Both the position numbers and the translations under genes were made by a program. Under the pieces are notes generated by a model. That model was not told the DNA's origin. It worked only from the letters and a program-made list of their open reading frames with translations, and did no database searches. This document shows positions 36,371-45,390 of a DNA stretch of 60,722 nt, in pieces. The DNA is from CAZADS01 sp964483985. GTDB lineage: Bacteria > Pseudomonadota > Alphaproteobacteria > Thalassobaculales > Thalassobaculaceae. Numbering within the stretch: the stretch's first letter is position 1; each line of letters opens with the position of its first letter. The stretch is taken from the NCBI GenBank assembly GCA_964483985.1, contig CAZADS010000068.1:1-60722 (forward strand), given 5' to 3'.

Positions 36371-36530
36371 ACTTGAATTCCATTTGATTTTTCCAATATG
36401 ATTAAGAATAGCATTATATTACGATGACTTTATAGATTATCTCTTACAACCAGTCCTTTAAGCTTTGCAAGTACCAGCTATGATCTGCTAAATTTTTTTT
36501 TTATGTATCTTCCGAAGGGAGCGAATGATA

Positions 36531-37718
36531 ATGCCCTGGAGTAATCAAGGCGGCGGCGGCCCGTGGGGTGGCGGTGGAAATAACGGTAGTGGTTCTGGAG
36601 ATGATGGAGCTCCGTGGGGCCGTAAACCCGGTGGTGGCAGTGGAGGTGGGGGACCTCAACCACCGGATATTGATGAAGTGATTCGACGTGGGCAAGCTCG
36701 TTTAAAAAGCCTTATTCCCGGAGGAATGGGGGGTAGAAAGACTTTAATTCTCGGATTGATAGGGTTCCTTATTATCTGGGCTGCTTATGGATTCTATCGA
36801 GTTCAGCCTAATCAGGAAGGTGTGCCATTAGTTCTTGGTCGTTTCCTCGGAACAACTACTAATCCCGGTCTTCACTGGAACTGGCCCGCGCCCATTGGGA
36901 ACGTTTATAAGCCTGATGTTACTGCGGAAAATAGAATAGAAATCGGGCTACGAACTACTGGTGAAGCTTCACGACGTGGAGCGTCAGTTCGGGATATGCC
37001 AGAAGAAAGTCAGATGATAACAGGGGACGAAAATATAGTTGATATTGATTTTGTAGTGTTTTGGAAAATTTCGGATGCGCCTAATTATTTATTCAATATC
37101 AGAAACCCTGATCAAACTGTGAAAATGGCTGCCGAGTCAGTTATGCGCGACATCATTGGTCAAACGCCAATTCAGGAAGCGTTAACGAGTCGGAGGGAGG
37201 ATATAGAACGCCGAACGCACGCAGCCTTACAAAAATTGATGTCGGAGTATAAAGCTGGAATTGAGGTTCGTCAGGTACAATTACTTGAAGTGCTACCACC
37301 TAAGAACGTGATTGATGCTTTTGATGAAGTCTCAAGAGCACGACAGGATATGGACCGCTTGAAAAATGAAGCAGAGTCTTTTCGGAATGACATAGTTCCT
37401 CGTGCGAGAGGCGAGGCGCAACAGCTTGTTCAGGGAGCGGATGCTTATCGGCAGGAAGTAGTCAATAGAGCTCAAGGGGATGCTAATCGTTTTAATGCTG
37501 TTTATGCAGCGTATAAGAAGTCTAAGGATGTAACAACAATGCGAATATATCTGGAAACCTTGGAAGAGGTTTTTAATAATGTTAATAAAGTCATAATCGA
37601 TAATAATGTCGGAAATGCTTCCGGACCTGGTGTTGTTCCTTATTTGCCCTTGCCAGAAATTAAGAAACGTCAGAGCGGTAGCAATAGCGAAACAGACGAC
37701 TCGGCGAGGAGTAATTAA
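36531..37718 (+). CDS. hflK: FtsH protease modulator HflK
   Basis: A 395-residue membrane-anchored SPFH protein. The N-terminus is a glycine- and tryptophan-rich low-complexity stretch (MPWSNQGGGGPWGGGGNN...). One transmembrane helix follows (TLILGLIGFLIIWAAYGFYRV, about 66-86), and then the prohibitin-like domain. HflK and HflC form a cage around FtsH in the inner membrane. I favour ATG 36531, which gives the conserved MPWSNQ start and 9 nt from AAGGGAG; ATG 36525 is only 3 nt from it. It is first gene of hflK-hflC-DUF2065-degP, with a 2-nt gap to hflC. Confidence 0.94.
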   Translation: MPWSNQGGGGPWGGGGNNGSGSGDDGAPWGRKPGGGSGGGGPQPPDIDEVIRRGQARLKSLIPGGMGGRKTLILGLIGFLIIWAAYGFYRVQPNQEGVPLVLGRFLGTTTNPGLHWNWPAPIGNVYKPDVTAENRIEIGLRTTGEASRRGASVRDMPEESQMITGDENIVDIDFVVFWKISDAPNYLFNIRNPDQTVKMAAESVMRDIIGQTPIQEALTSRREDIERRTHAALQKLMSEYKAGIEVRQVQLLEVLPPKNVIDAFDEVSRARQDMDRLKNEAESFRNDIVPRARGEAQQLVQGADAYRQEVVNRAQGDANRFNAVYAAYKKSKDVTTMRIYLETLEEVFNNVNKVIIDNNVGNASGPGVVPYLPLPEIKKRQSGSNSETDDSARSN

Positions 37719-37720
37719 CA

Positions 37721-38611
37721 ATGTCTAGATTGCTTGCAATCACAGGCATTATCCTTTTGGTTTTGGGGGTGATAGCCAGTAGCTCAATGTTCATAGTTGA
37801 ACAAACTCAACAAGCGATAGTGCTATTTTTTGGGAAGCCACAACAAACTATTCAAACTCCGGGGTTGAATTTCAAGGTGCCATTTGCCGAAGAGGTAGTT
37901 TACTACGACAAACGGGTTTTGGATTTGGACCCGCCTAAAGAACGAATGATTCTGGCTGATCAGAAACGACTAGACGTGGATTCCTACGCACGCTATCGCA
38001 TAACCAACCCGCTTCTTTTTTATCAAACCACTCGACGGGTATCGGAAGTGCCTGGAAAGCTAAGTCCCATTATAAATTCGTCTCTGCGACGTGTTTTAGG
38101 TAATGAAACTTTATTGGATATATTATCGAATAAACGTGCCTCGATTATGGTGGATATCCAAAAGGCAGTTAATGATGCTGTCAAGCGCTTTGGAGTGGAG
38201 ATAGTTGAAGTGCGTGTGCGTAGGGCGGATTATCCTGATGAAACACGGAGTAACATAGAAAACAGAATGAAATCTGAGCGAGAGCGTGAAGCGAAGGAGT
38301 TTAGGGCACGTGGATTTGAATTGGCGGAAGGAATACGCGCTGACGCTGGGAAACAAAAGATAGTTCTTCTTGCAGAAGCTCAGAAAACAGCAGAAACTCT
38401 CCGTGGAGAAGGAGACGGTCAGGCAATTCAAATTTATGCGGATGCTTTCGGGCAGGATCCTAAATTTTTTGCGTTTTATCGTTCAATGCAAGCCTACCGG
38501 AAATCAATGGCATCTAACGATACTACAATGGTGTTGTCCCCCAACAGTGACTGTTTTCGGTTTTTTTACGATATAACTGGAAATACTCCTGGTCTGAAGC
38601 CAAAGGAATAA
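37721..38611 (+). CDS. hflC: FtsH protease modulator HflC
   Basis: A 296-residue SPFH protein and partner of HflK. The N-terminal anchor is LLAITGIILLVLGVIASSSMFIVEQTQQAIVLFFGKP. The conserved body VPFAEEVVYYDKRVLDLDPPKERMILADQKRLDVDSYARYRI and the C-terminal ...GEGDGQAIQIYADAFGQDPKFFAFYRSMQAYRKSM are diagnostic for HflC. The ATG lies 2 nt after the hflK stop, so the two are translated together. Confidence 0.95.
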   Translation: MSRLLAITGIILLVLGVIASSSMFIVEQTQQAIVLFFGKPQQTIQTPGLNFKVPFAEEVVYYDKRVLDLDPPKERMILADQKRLDVDSYARYRITNPLLFYQTTRRVSEVPGKLSPIINSSLRRVLGNETLLDILSNKRASIMVDIQKAVNDAVKRFGVEIVEVRVRRADYPDETRSNIENRMKSEREREAKEFRARGFELAEGIRADAGKQKIVLLAEAQKTAETLRGEGDGQAIQIYADAFGQDPKFFAFYRSMQAYRKSMASNDTTMVLSPNSDCFRFFYDITGNTPGLKPKE

Positions 38612-38658
38612 TCTGTAGTCTTTGATTTTTAACCTAGGCAGAAAGTGGTTGGGGGTTA

Positions 38659-38844
38659 ATGACAGATCTTTTTACTGCTGTCGCCTTGGCCTTCGTTATT
38701 GAAGGTGTTCTTTACGCATTATTTCCTGGTCCGATGCGTCAAATGGTGGCGCGCATGCTTGAAATGCCTGATGCAGTGGTGCGCCGGTCTGGCTTGATTG
38801 CTGCGGCCTTAGGCGTCCTTGTAGTTTGGTTGATCCGAGGCTAA
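38659..38844 (+). CDS. DUF2065 small membrane protein
   Basis: A 61-residue protein with two hydrophobic helices: FTAVALAFVIEGVLYALFPGPM and SGLIAAALGVLVVWLIRG, linked by the amphipathic MVARMLEMPDAVVRRS. This is the DUF2065 family, which is repeatedly found between hflC and degP-type genes and in E. coli as YjeT. Function is not known. Conserved position suggests a role with the HflKC-FtsH complex, which is an inference. The 47-nt spacer from hflC and GGGGGTTAATG allow translation within the operon. Confidence 0.85.
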   Translation: MTDLFTAVALAFVIEGVLYALFPGPMRQMVARMLEMPDAVVRRSGLIAAALGVLVVWLIRG

Positions 38845-39094
38845 TTATTGTGGGCCGATTTTTAAATGCAACTGCTTCTGCTGTAGCGATTCTCTATAAT
38901 ATGGTCAAAAATACGACCAACCCTGCCACATTATTTGCATGATGTTTTGTTCATATATAAATAATTCAAATAGTTGAAGGTGAGGCAAATGCGATCATTT
39001 TCGATGGTTAAGGAATACCAAAAATGCAGTATTGGCGCGAAAGGCAAAAGTAGTGCCGGCTAGGAAAGAAACGGATTATGGGAGTGAAAAACGC

Positions 39095-40636
39095 ATGTTG
39101 GGGCAATCTTTTTGTATTAAAGGCGAAATGAGACTAAAAACGGGATCTCACCCGCTTCATAAAGTAATCGTAGCTTCTACTATAGTCTTGGTATTCTGCC
39201 TATTCTGGAATGCGACTGAAGCTAAATCGCCTCCGATGAGTTTTGCCTATCTTGCATCCAGACTATTGCCATCTGTGGGGAATATCTCCACGACTCAAAC
39301 AGTAGATGCACGGCGTGGCGTTGGCCCTAATATTCCAAAATTTCCTCCGGGTTCTCCTTTTGAAGAGTTTTTTAAAGACTTTTTAGAGAGACATCCTCCT
39401 GGTGGAAAGGATAAGCCTAATCAGCGTCGAGCTCCACGCAGGGCCCAATCCCTTGGATCGGGTTTTATAATTGATCGTAAAGGGATAGTAGTTACCAATA
39501 ATCACGTTATAGCAGGTGCAGATGAAATAAAGGTACGCTTACAAGATGATACGGAATTTAAGGCAAAAATTTTAGGTCGTGATCCCAAGATCGATATAGC
39601 GGTTCTGAAAATTGAGCCCGGAGACACGAAATTAACAGCCGTGTCTTTTGGAGATTCTGATAAACTCCGGGTCGGTGATTGGGTTGTTGCTATCGGAAAT
39701 CCTTTTGGTTTGGGGGGGACTGTCACGGCGGGTATCGTCTCCGCCCGTGGTCGGGACATAAACCAAGGTCCCTACGATGATTTTATTCAAACCGACGCGT
39801 CGATCAATAAGGGGAATTCGGGCGGGCCGTTGTTTGATTTAGATGGAAAAGTGATAGGCATTAACACGGCAATTTTTTCACAAAGTGGCGGATCAGTAGG
39901 CATTGGCTTTGCTGTTGCTTCGCGTCTTGCGGAGCCAGTAGTTACTCAACTGAAAGATTATGGAAGGACGCGTCGCGGTTGGTTAGGAGTTCGCATACAA
40001 ATGGTGACGGAAGAGATAGCCGAAAGTTTTGGTTTACAGGATCCATCTGGGGCACTTGTAGCTGAAGTAACAAAGGACGGACCGGCGGCTAGAGCAGGGA
40101 TTAGACCGGGCGATGTGATTTTGGCGTTCAATGGACAAGCGGTTGAAACAATGCGCAGATTACCAAGAATAGTGGCAGAGACCCCTATTGGTATAGATGT
40201 TCCAGTAAAAATCTGGCGTGGTGGAAAAATAAAGCGTGTGACGGCTAGAATAGGGGAGCTTGAGAAAGCTGAAGCAAGTGGAGTTATACCTGCTGTCAAG
40301 AAAGAGCGAAACCCAAAAAAGAAAACAGAGCGTATTGAGGAAATCGGCTTTGAATTATCATCAATAACCCCCAGTGTCCGATCTAAGTATTCGATACCAT
40401 CTAACGTGAATGGGGTAATTATCATAGCGGTAGATAGGGGGGGAGCAGCGGCGGATAAGGATTTGAGACCCGGTGACGTCGTGGTAGAACTGGGTCAAAA
40501 GAGGGTTAAAAATCTTTCGGAATTCTCAAAGATTTTCGACAGTATTGTTAGAAAGAAACGAAAGAAATCCGTATTATTGACAATTAATCGTCAGGGGTCG
40601 ATTCAATTCGTAGGAGTTAGGTTGAGAAAAGAATGA
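39095..40636 (+). CDS. degP: Periplasmic serine protease, DegP/HtrA (Do) family
   Basis: A periplasmic protease and chaperone of about 513 residues. The catalytic triad is His137 (TNNHVIAG), Asp167 (DIAVLKIE) and Ser242 (GNSGGPL). Two PDZ domains follow, about 310-395 and 420-510. The N-terminus carries a signal peptide with hydrophobic core VIVASTIVLVFCLFW and likely cleavage after ATEA. Start is uncertain: ATG 39095 has GGGAG at 8 nt, ATG 39128 (MRLKTG) gives the neatest signal peptide, and a TTG at 39032 gives the longest frame. A proline- and basic-rich loop (about 85-115) precedes the protease domain. It lies at the end of the hflKC operon. Confidence 0.93.
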   Translation: MLGQSFCIKGEMRLKTGSHPLHKVIVASTIVLVFCLFWNATEAKSPPMSFAYLASRLLPSVGNISTTQTVDARRGVGPNIPKFPPGSPFEEFFKDFLERHPPGGKDKPNQRRAPRRAQSLGSGFIIDRKGIVVTNNHVIAGADEIKVRLQDDTEFKAKILGRDPKIDIAVLKIEPGDTKLTAVSFGDSDKLRVGDWVVAIGNPFGLGGTVTAGIVSARGRDINQGPYDDFIQTDASINKGNSGGPLFDLDGKVIGINTAIFSQSGGSVGIGFAVASRLAEPVVTQLKDYGRTRRGWLGVRIQMVTEEIAESFGLQDPSGALVAEVTKDGPAARAGIRPGDVILAFNGQAVETMRRLPRIVAETPIGIDVPVKIWRGGKIKRVTARIGELEKAEASGVIPAVKKERNPKKKTERIEEIGFELSSITPSVRSKYSIPSNVNGVIIIAVDRGGAAADKDLRPGDVVVELGQKRVKNLSEFSKIFDSIVRKKRKKSVLLTINRQGSIQFVGVRLRKE

Positions 40637-40714
40637 ATCTAGTTGACATTTTTTTTTCAATTATTTCACGAACGATGGGCTTTTCTAAAACGGCATAAAA
40701 TAAGGAAACCCTTG

Positions 40715-41614
40715 TCAACAAATAAAGTCGCATTCTCTATAACCTTGTAAATAAAGTAGCGAAGTAAGATCGCCATATTTTATGTGATAATTAGCGGAAT
40801 CGTTAACGGTTTTTTTTGCACGAAAAGCTACACCGAAACCGGCTTCGCGTAAAACGGGGATATCATTTGCTCCGTCCCCAACAGCTATTACGTCCTTAGT
40901 TGGAACGTTAAGTTTCTTGCAAATTTCTTTAAGTGTGTTCAACTTCGCTTCAGGCCCAAGGATCGGTTCAACAACGTGACCCGAAATTTCCCCGTTGATT
41001 ATTGAAAGCTCATTACCTTGGGAGAAATCAAAATCGGCTAGATTTTTTATAGCGTCTGTAAAAAAAGAAAATCCTCCAGACACTAACGCTGTGAAGGCAC
41101 CGTAATGTTTCATAGAATGAACTAACGTTTTGGCCCCAGAAGTAAAGAACACTCGTTCTCGGAGCAATTGATCTAAAAGCGAAGCAGGCTGACCAGCAAG
41201 CAAGCGAACGCGCTCTTTCAGCGCCATATTAAAACCAATCTTGCCTCGCATTGCTAAATTAGTAATAGGTTTAATTTGGGGGCCAATTCCGATTATTTCC
41301 GCTAGCTCATCCAATGTCTCGCATGTGATTATTGTAGAATCCATATCCGCTATTAAAACTTTTTTTTTTCTGTTCACAAGCGGTTGAACATTTATATCGG
41401 CTGGGAAATCCGATAATTCTTTTCTAGCTACTTCAAGCGCCTTTTCTTTGGGCAAGCCAGAAAATAGTACGTCTAGCGCTTTTCCCGCAGACAACCAGTA
41501 AATTTCACATTGATCTGCACCAGCGGAGTAAATTAACTTTTTTAAGAACTCTCCATGGTGATTTGAAAGAATATCACCCTTTGGAGCGGTCGTAATTGTG
41601 AGTGCATGTTGCAT
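40715..41614 (-). CDS. serB: Phosphoserine phosphatase
   Basis: A 299-residue HAD-family phosphatase catalysing the last step of serine synthesis. HAD motif I is DMDSTIITCE with nucleophile Asp90 and acid Asp92. Motif II is SGGFSFF, and motif IV is VGDGANDIPVLREAG. A roughly 80-residue N-terminal extension resembles the ACT-like regulatory region of proteobacterial SerB. It faces degP and diverges from miaA, their starts only 32 nt apart, so the promoters overlap. Confidence 0.94.
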   Translation of the reverse strand: MQHALTITTAPKGDILSNHHGEFLKKLIYSAGADQCEIYWLSAGKALDVLFSGLPKEKALEVARKELSDFPADINVQPLVNRKKKVLIADMDSTIITCETLDELAEIIGIGPQIKPITNLAMRGKIGFNMALKERVRLLAGQPASLLDQLLRERVFFTSGAKTLVHSMKHYGAFTALVSGGFSFFTDAIKNLADFDFSQGNELSIINGEISGHVVEPILGPEAKLNTLKEICKKLNVPTKDVIAVGDGANDIPVLREAGFGVAFRAKKTVNDSANYHIKYGDLTSLLYLQGYRECDFIC

Positions 41615-41645
41615 AATGGTGTTTTATGGCTTATCCGGGGAAACT

Positions 41646-42608
41646 ATGTCTAGTGAATTAAAGTATTTACCTGCAAGAAAATTGGTCATTGTCATAGCAG
41701 GACCGACGGCAAGTGGTAAATCCGCCCTAGCGGTTAGAACTGCAGAGACTTTTCGAGGCACCGTAATAAATGCTGACTCAATACAGATGTATCGAGACCT
41801 CAATATTCTGTCTGGATGTCCAGATGTAAACTATTTAATCAGGGCACCGCATAGGTTATTTGGTTTCTTGCCTATTAAAGATAGTTCTTCGGTTGCAGTG
41901 TGGCGCGATTTAGCGATTCAAATTATATCAGAATCCTGGCAAGGAGGTAGGGTGCCAATAATATGTGGGGGTAGTGGAATGTACCTCCGTGCTTTGATTG
42001 ATGGGTTTTCAAAAGTGCCAAAAATTCCCCAAAAAATACGTTTGTCGGCCCGTCAACAGTTTGAAGAGTTGGGAAATTTAGCATTTTATAAAGATTTGCT
42101 TCAAAGGGATCCGATTATGGGTAGCCGAATAATGCCGAGTGATCGCCAGAGAATGATCCGAGCTTGGGAAGTCATCGAAACCACTGGCCATTCCTTATCG
42201 AGATGGCAGGAGGATAATTTTTCCAGTTCTGATTCTCTATCATTTTTCACTATATTGTTAATGCCGGAACGAAAGCGCCTTTATGCCAATTGTGATTATC
42301 GCTTTTTGGAGTTTCTTGCTAGAGGTGCACTTGATGAAGTGCGCGGGATAATAAAATTGGGTCTATCCTCAGAATTACCTGGCATGAAGGCGTTAGGGCT
42401 TAATCAATTAACTCGTTATCTAAAAGGGGAACTGCGTTTAGAAGAAGCAATTGAAGTAGCACAAAGAGACACGCGTCGCTTTGCTAAACGGCAATTAACA
42501 TGGTTTCGTAATCAGTTTAGTTCAAACTATGTCATAAATGCGCAATATTCGGAAAGTATTGAGAAGGAAATCTTTCCAAAAATTCGTCAATTCTTGTTGA
42601 CCAGATAG
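41646..42608 (+). CDS. miaA: tRNA dimethylallyltransferase
   Basis: A 320-residue enzyme that adds the dimethylallyl group to A37 of tRNAs reading UNN codons. P-loop GPTASGKS is near residues 18-25. The catalytic and base-recognition segment INADSIQMYRDLNILSGCPD contains the key aspartate, and GGSGMYLRALIDGF and QRDTRRFAKRQLTWFRNQ are hallmark segments. ATG 41646 follows CCGGGGAAACT; the frame is open to 41598 but that would overlap the serB start. It is followed by a 96-nt spacer before ilvB. Confidence 0.94.
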   Translation: MSSELKYLPARKLVIVIAGPTASGKSALAVRTAETFRGTVINADSIQMYRDLNILSGCPDVNYLIRAPHRLFGFLPIKDSSSVAVWRDLAIQIISESWQGGRVPIICGGSGMYLRALIDGFSKVPKIPQKIRLSARQQFEELGNLAFYKDLLQRDPIMGSRIMPSDRQRMIRAWEVIETTGHSLSRWQEDNFSSSDSLSFFTILLMPERKRLYANCDYRFLEFLARGALDEVRGIIKLGLSSELPGMKALGLNQLTRYLKGELRLEEAIEVAQRDTRRFAKRQLTWFRNQFSSNYVINAQYSESIEKEIFPKIRQFLLTR

Positions 42609-42613
42609 CTTTG

Positions 42614-42660
42614 AAGCGCTAGGTTCCGCGCCGTTGAATGCTTGTTATCTCTTAGCGCTT
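42614..42660 (+). promoter_or_regulatory. Inverted repeat with a five-codon reading frame ahead of ilvB
   Basis: AAGCGCTA (42614-42621) pairs with TAGCGCTT (42653-42660). Between the arms lies ATG CTT GTT ATC TCT TAG (42637-42654), coding Met-Leu-Val-Ile-Ser. The three residues after Met are exactly the branched-chain amino acids made by the downstream enzyme. There is no clear ribosome-binding site. It is a speculative leader; chance is quite possible for so short a frame. Confidence 0.25.
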
Positions 42661-42704
42661 AAATCTTAACCGGTCCAAAGGCAATTTTAGGAAAGATCTA
42701 TAGG

Positions 42705-44492
42705 ATGGATACCACCATTTCCAGAATTCGTAAGCCAACGTCATTTATGAACGGTGCGGCAGTTGTTATTAAGGCCTTGCAGGATCAAGGAGTAGAGGTC
42801 GTTTTTGGTTACCCTGGTGGCGCAGTATTACCAATATATGATGAACTATTTCAGACAAATAATATTCGACATATTTTGGTTCGTCATGAGCAAGCCGCTG
42901 TCCATGCAGCTGAAGGATACGCTCGGTCAACAGGTAAAATAGGTGTGGTACTGGTTACTTCCGGTCCTGGTGCAACAAACGCAGTGACTGGCCTTACAGA
43001 TGCCCTAATGGATAGTATTCCCATCGTTTGTTTGACTGGTCAAGTTCCGACTCATTTAATTGGTAATGACGCGTTTCAAGAGGCAGATACTACGGGAATT
43101 ACAAGACCATGCACCAAACATAACTATCTTGTCAAAAGCCCTAATGATTTAGCGGACGTGATGCATGAAGCTTTTTATGTTTCAAATGCGGGCAGGCCCG
43201 GGCCTGTAGTCGTTGATTTGCCGAAAGATATTCTGTTTGCCGATTCACCTTACTTCCCGCCAGAAAATAGTCGTCCCTGTACTTACAAACCAAAGCTTGA
43301 GGGCGACGAGGATAAACTAAAAGCTGCCGTTAAAATTATATCCCAGGCTGAGCGCCCAATTTTCTATGGGGGTGGTGGGTTGATCAATTCTGGACCCCGC
43401 GCTTGTGCTTTGTTTGCGGAATTTGCAAATTTAACTGGGTTTCCAGTCACTCTCACATTAATGGGATTGGGAGCATTTCCGGCTACAAATAATAATTTCC
43501 TCGGAATGTTGGGAATGCATGGGACTTATGAAGCCAATCTGACGATGCATAATTGCGATGTCATGATTAATATTGGGGCTAGGTTTGATGATCGGGTAAC
43601 AGGTAGATTATCTGACTTTGCGCCGGGTGCAACTAAGATTCATGTAGACATAGACCCATCATCAATCAATAAAAATGTCTACGTAGATATTCCTATCGTG
43701 GGTGATGCGGCTAATGTGCTTCAGGAAATGATTAACATTTGGAAGCAAGAGGGCTATCAAGCTGATAGGTCCCGACTTAAAAAATGGTGGGATCAAATAG
43801 AGGTCTGGCGTGGTAAAAATTGTTTGGCTTTTAAGCAAGAAAGTAAAATCATTAAACCACAGCATGCGATAAGGAAACTATTTGAAAAGACTAGAGATAA
43901 GGATGTTTTCATCACAACAGAAGTAGGGCAGCATCAAATGTGGGCAGCTCAATATTTTGGTTTTGAAGAACCTAACAGGTGGATGACTTCTGGTGGATTA
44001 GGAACTATGGGGTATGGCTTGCCGGCTGCCGTGGGTGTCCAAATAGCGCATCCTGATTCATTGGTTATAGATATCGCCGGGGAAGCTTCTTTTTTGATGA
44101 ACATACAAGAATTGTCTACCGTTAATCAGTATAGATTACCGGTAAAAGCGTTTATTGTGAATAATCAATGGATGGGTATGGTTCGCCAATGGCAAGAGCT
44201 TAATCACGGAAGTCGATATTCTCAAAGTTATACAGAGGCGTTGCCTGATTTTGTGAAATTAGCAGACTCTTTTGGTGGTGAAGGTATGGTAGCTAAAACC
44301 GTTGATGAACTTGACGATGTCATAGATGCAATGGTTGCATCAGAAAAATTCTTTTTAGCCGATATTCGCGTAAACAAAGAGGAAAACTGCTTCCCTATGA
44401 TTCCGTCGGGAGCTGCTCATTTCGAAATGTTATTGGGCCCTAGCGATGGACCAGATTTGGAGACATCCGAAGAAGGAAAAATTTTAGTTTAA
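42705..44492 (+). CDS. ilvB: Acetolactate synthase large subunit
   Basis: A 595-residue ThDP-dependent enzyme committing pyruvate to valine, leucine and isoleucine synthesis. The ThDP-activating glutamate is Glu62 in VRHEQAAVHAAEGYAR, and GYPGGAVLPIYD is at residues 35-46. The C-terminal ThDP/Mg site reads DIAGEASFLMNIQEL. The usual G-D-G/A is G459-E460-A461 here, a conservative Asp-to-Glu change at a metal ligand. NNQWMGMVRQWQ and the FAD-region segments are intact. The small subunit follows 102 nt downstream. Confidence 0.96.
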   Translation: MDTTISRIRKPTSFMNGAAVVIKALQDQGVEVVFGYPGGAVLPIYDELFQTNNIRHILVRHEQAAVHAAEGYARSTGKIGVVLVTSGPGATNAVTGLTDALMDSIPIVCLTGQVPTHLIGNDAFQEADTTGITRPCTKHNYLVKSPNDLADVMHEAFYVSNAGRPGPVVVDLPKDILFADSPYFPPENSRPCTYKPKLEGDEDKLKAAVKIISQAERPIFYGGGGLINSGPRACALFAEFANLTGFPVTLTLMGLGAFPATNNNFLGMLGMHGTYEANLTMHNCDVMINIGARFDDRVTGRLSDFAPGATKIHVDIDPSSINKNVYVDIPIVGDAANVLQEMINIWKQEGYQADRSRLKKWWDQIEVWRGKNCLAFKQESKIIKPQHAIRKLFEKTRDKDVFITTEVGQHQMWAAQYFGFEEPNRWMTSGGLGTMGYGLPAAVGVQIAHPDSLVIDIAGEASFLMNIQELSTVNQYRLPVKAFIVNNQWMGMVRQWQELNHGSRYSQSYTEALPDFVKLADSFGGEGMVAKTVDELDDVIDAMVASEKFFLADIRVNKEENCFPMIPSGAAHFEMLLGPSDGPDLETSEEGKILV

Positions 44493-44594
44493 CGTTGGCA
44501 AGCACCCAAGCCTAGCCGTCGAATGTGGACCGTTTAGCGTTCTAGTATTCCGTGGGTAGTTATGCCATTTTATCTGTGAGCAGGAGTGCCTTTC

Positions 44595-45131
44595 GTGAAC
44601 TTGAAACGCGATTCAGCAGAGAGACGCCATACCATGGCGGTTTTAGTAGACAACGAACCGGGAGTACTAGCTCGGGTTATTGGGCTGTTCTCGGGCAGAG
44701 GCTATAATATAGAAAGCTTGACTGTATCTGAAATTGATATATTTCACGGACATTCTCGCATCACTATAGTCACATCTGGTACAGAAATGATAGTGGAGCA
44801 GATTAAAGCCCAGCTTGCTCGTTTGGTCCCGGTTCACGGTGTATACGACCTGTCGTTAGGAAAAGAACATTTGGAAAGAGAATTGGCACTGGTGAAAATT
44901 GTTAATAAAGGGGAAAATCGAATAGAGGCTTTACGAATTGCTGATATGTTCCGAGCGCGGGCTATTGATAGTTCACTGGAGAGCTTTGTATTTGAACTTA
45001 CGGGCAGTCCTCGGAAAATAAATGCATTTGTCGAATTAATGGAGTCGTTGGGAAAAATTGAAGTCTGTCGAGGAGGAGTTGTTGCTATTGCTAGGGGTAG
45101 CAATTTAGATATTCCCATGTCAGTGGGATAA
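44595..45131 (+). CDS. ilvH: Acetolactate synthase small (regulatory) subunit
   Basis: A 178-residue regulatory subunit that confers feedback inhibition by valine. The N-terminal ACT domain is HTMAVLVDNEPGVLARVIGLFSGRGYNIESLTVSEID. A second ACT-like half (about 90-170) contains VNKGENRIEALRIADMFRARAIDSSLESFVFELTGSPRKINAFVELM. The frame opens at GTG 44586, but AGGAG occupies 44582-44586, so GTG 44595, 8 nt further on, is the plausible start. It is cotranscribed with ilvB. The usual downstream ilvC is absent here; the next gene is mreB. Confidence 0.94.
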   Translation: MNLKRDSAERRHTMAVLVDNEPGVLARVIGLFSGRGYNIESLTVSEIDIFHGHSRITIVTSGTEMIVEQIKAQLARLVPVHGVYDLSLGKEHLERELALVKIVNKGENRIEALRIADMFRARAIDSSLESFVFELTGSPRKINAFVELMESLGKIEVCRGGVVAIARGSNLDIPMSVG

Positions 45132-45390
45132 AGAATTTATAAATACGTGCATCGTTTTTTTTATGCCTCCTCGTATTCGGCCATTAAACATTTAAATTGC
45201 CAAATTACTCAATTTGTCATCTCCTGCCTTCATAGAGTCCTGATTCTATGATATAAATCGAGTGGAATTACGTAATTACCTTTTAAGCTAACGAAGGAAT
45301 GGCTGGAAAGTTGTGTGGATTTAGGCGCTCGTCCAGCCGTAATTGTTCTAAAATTGAATAGGCGTTATGCCCAGGATGGATTGACCAAAG

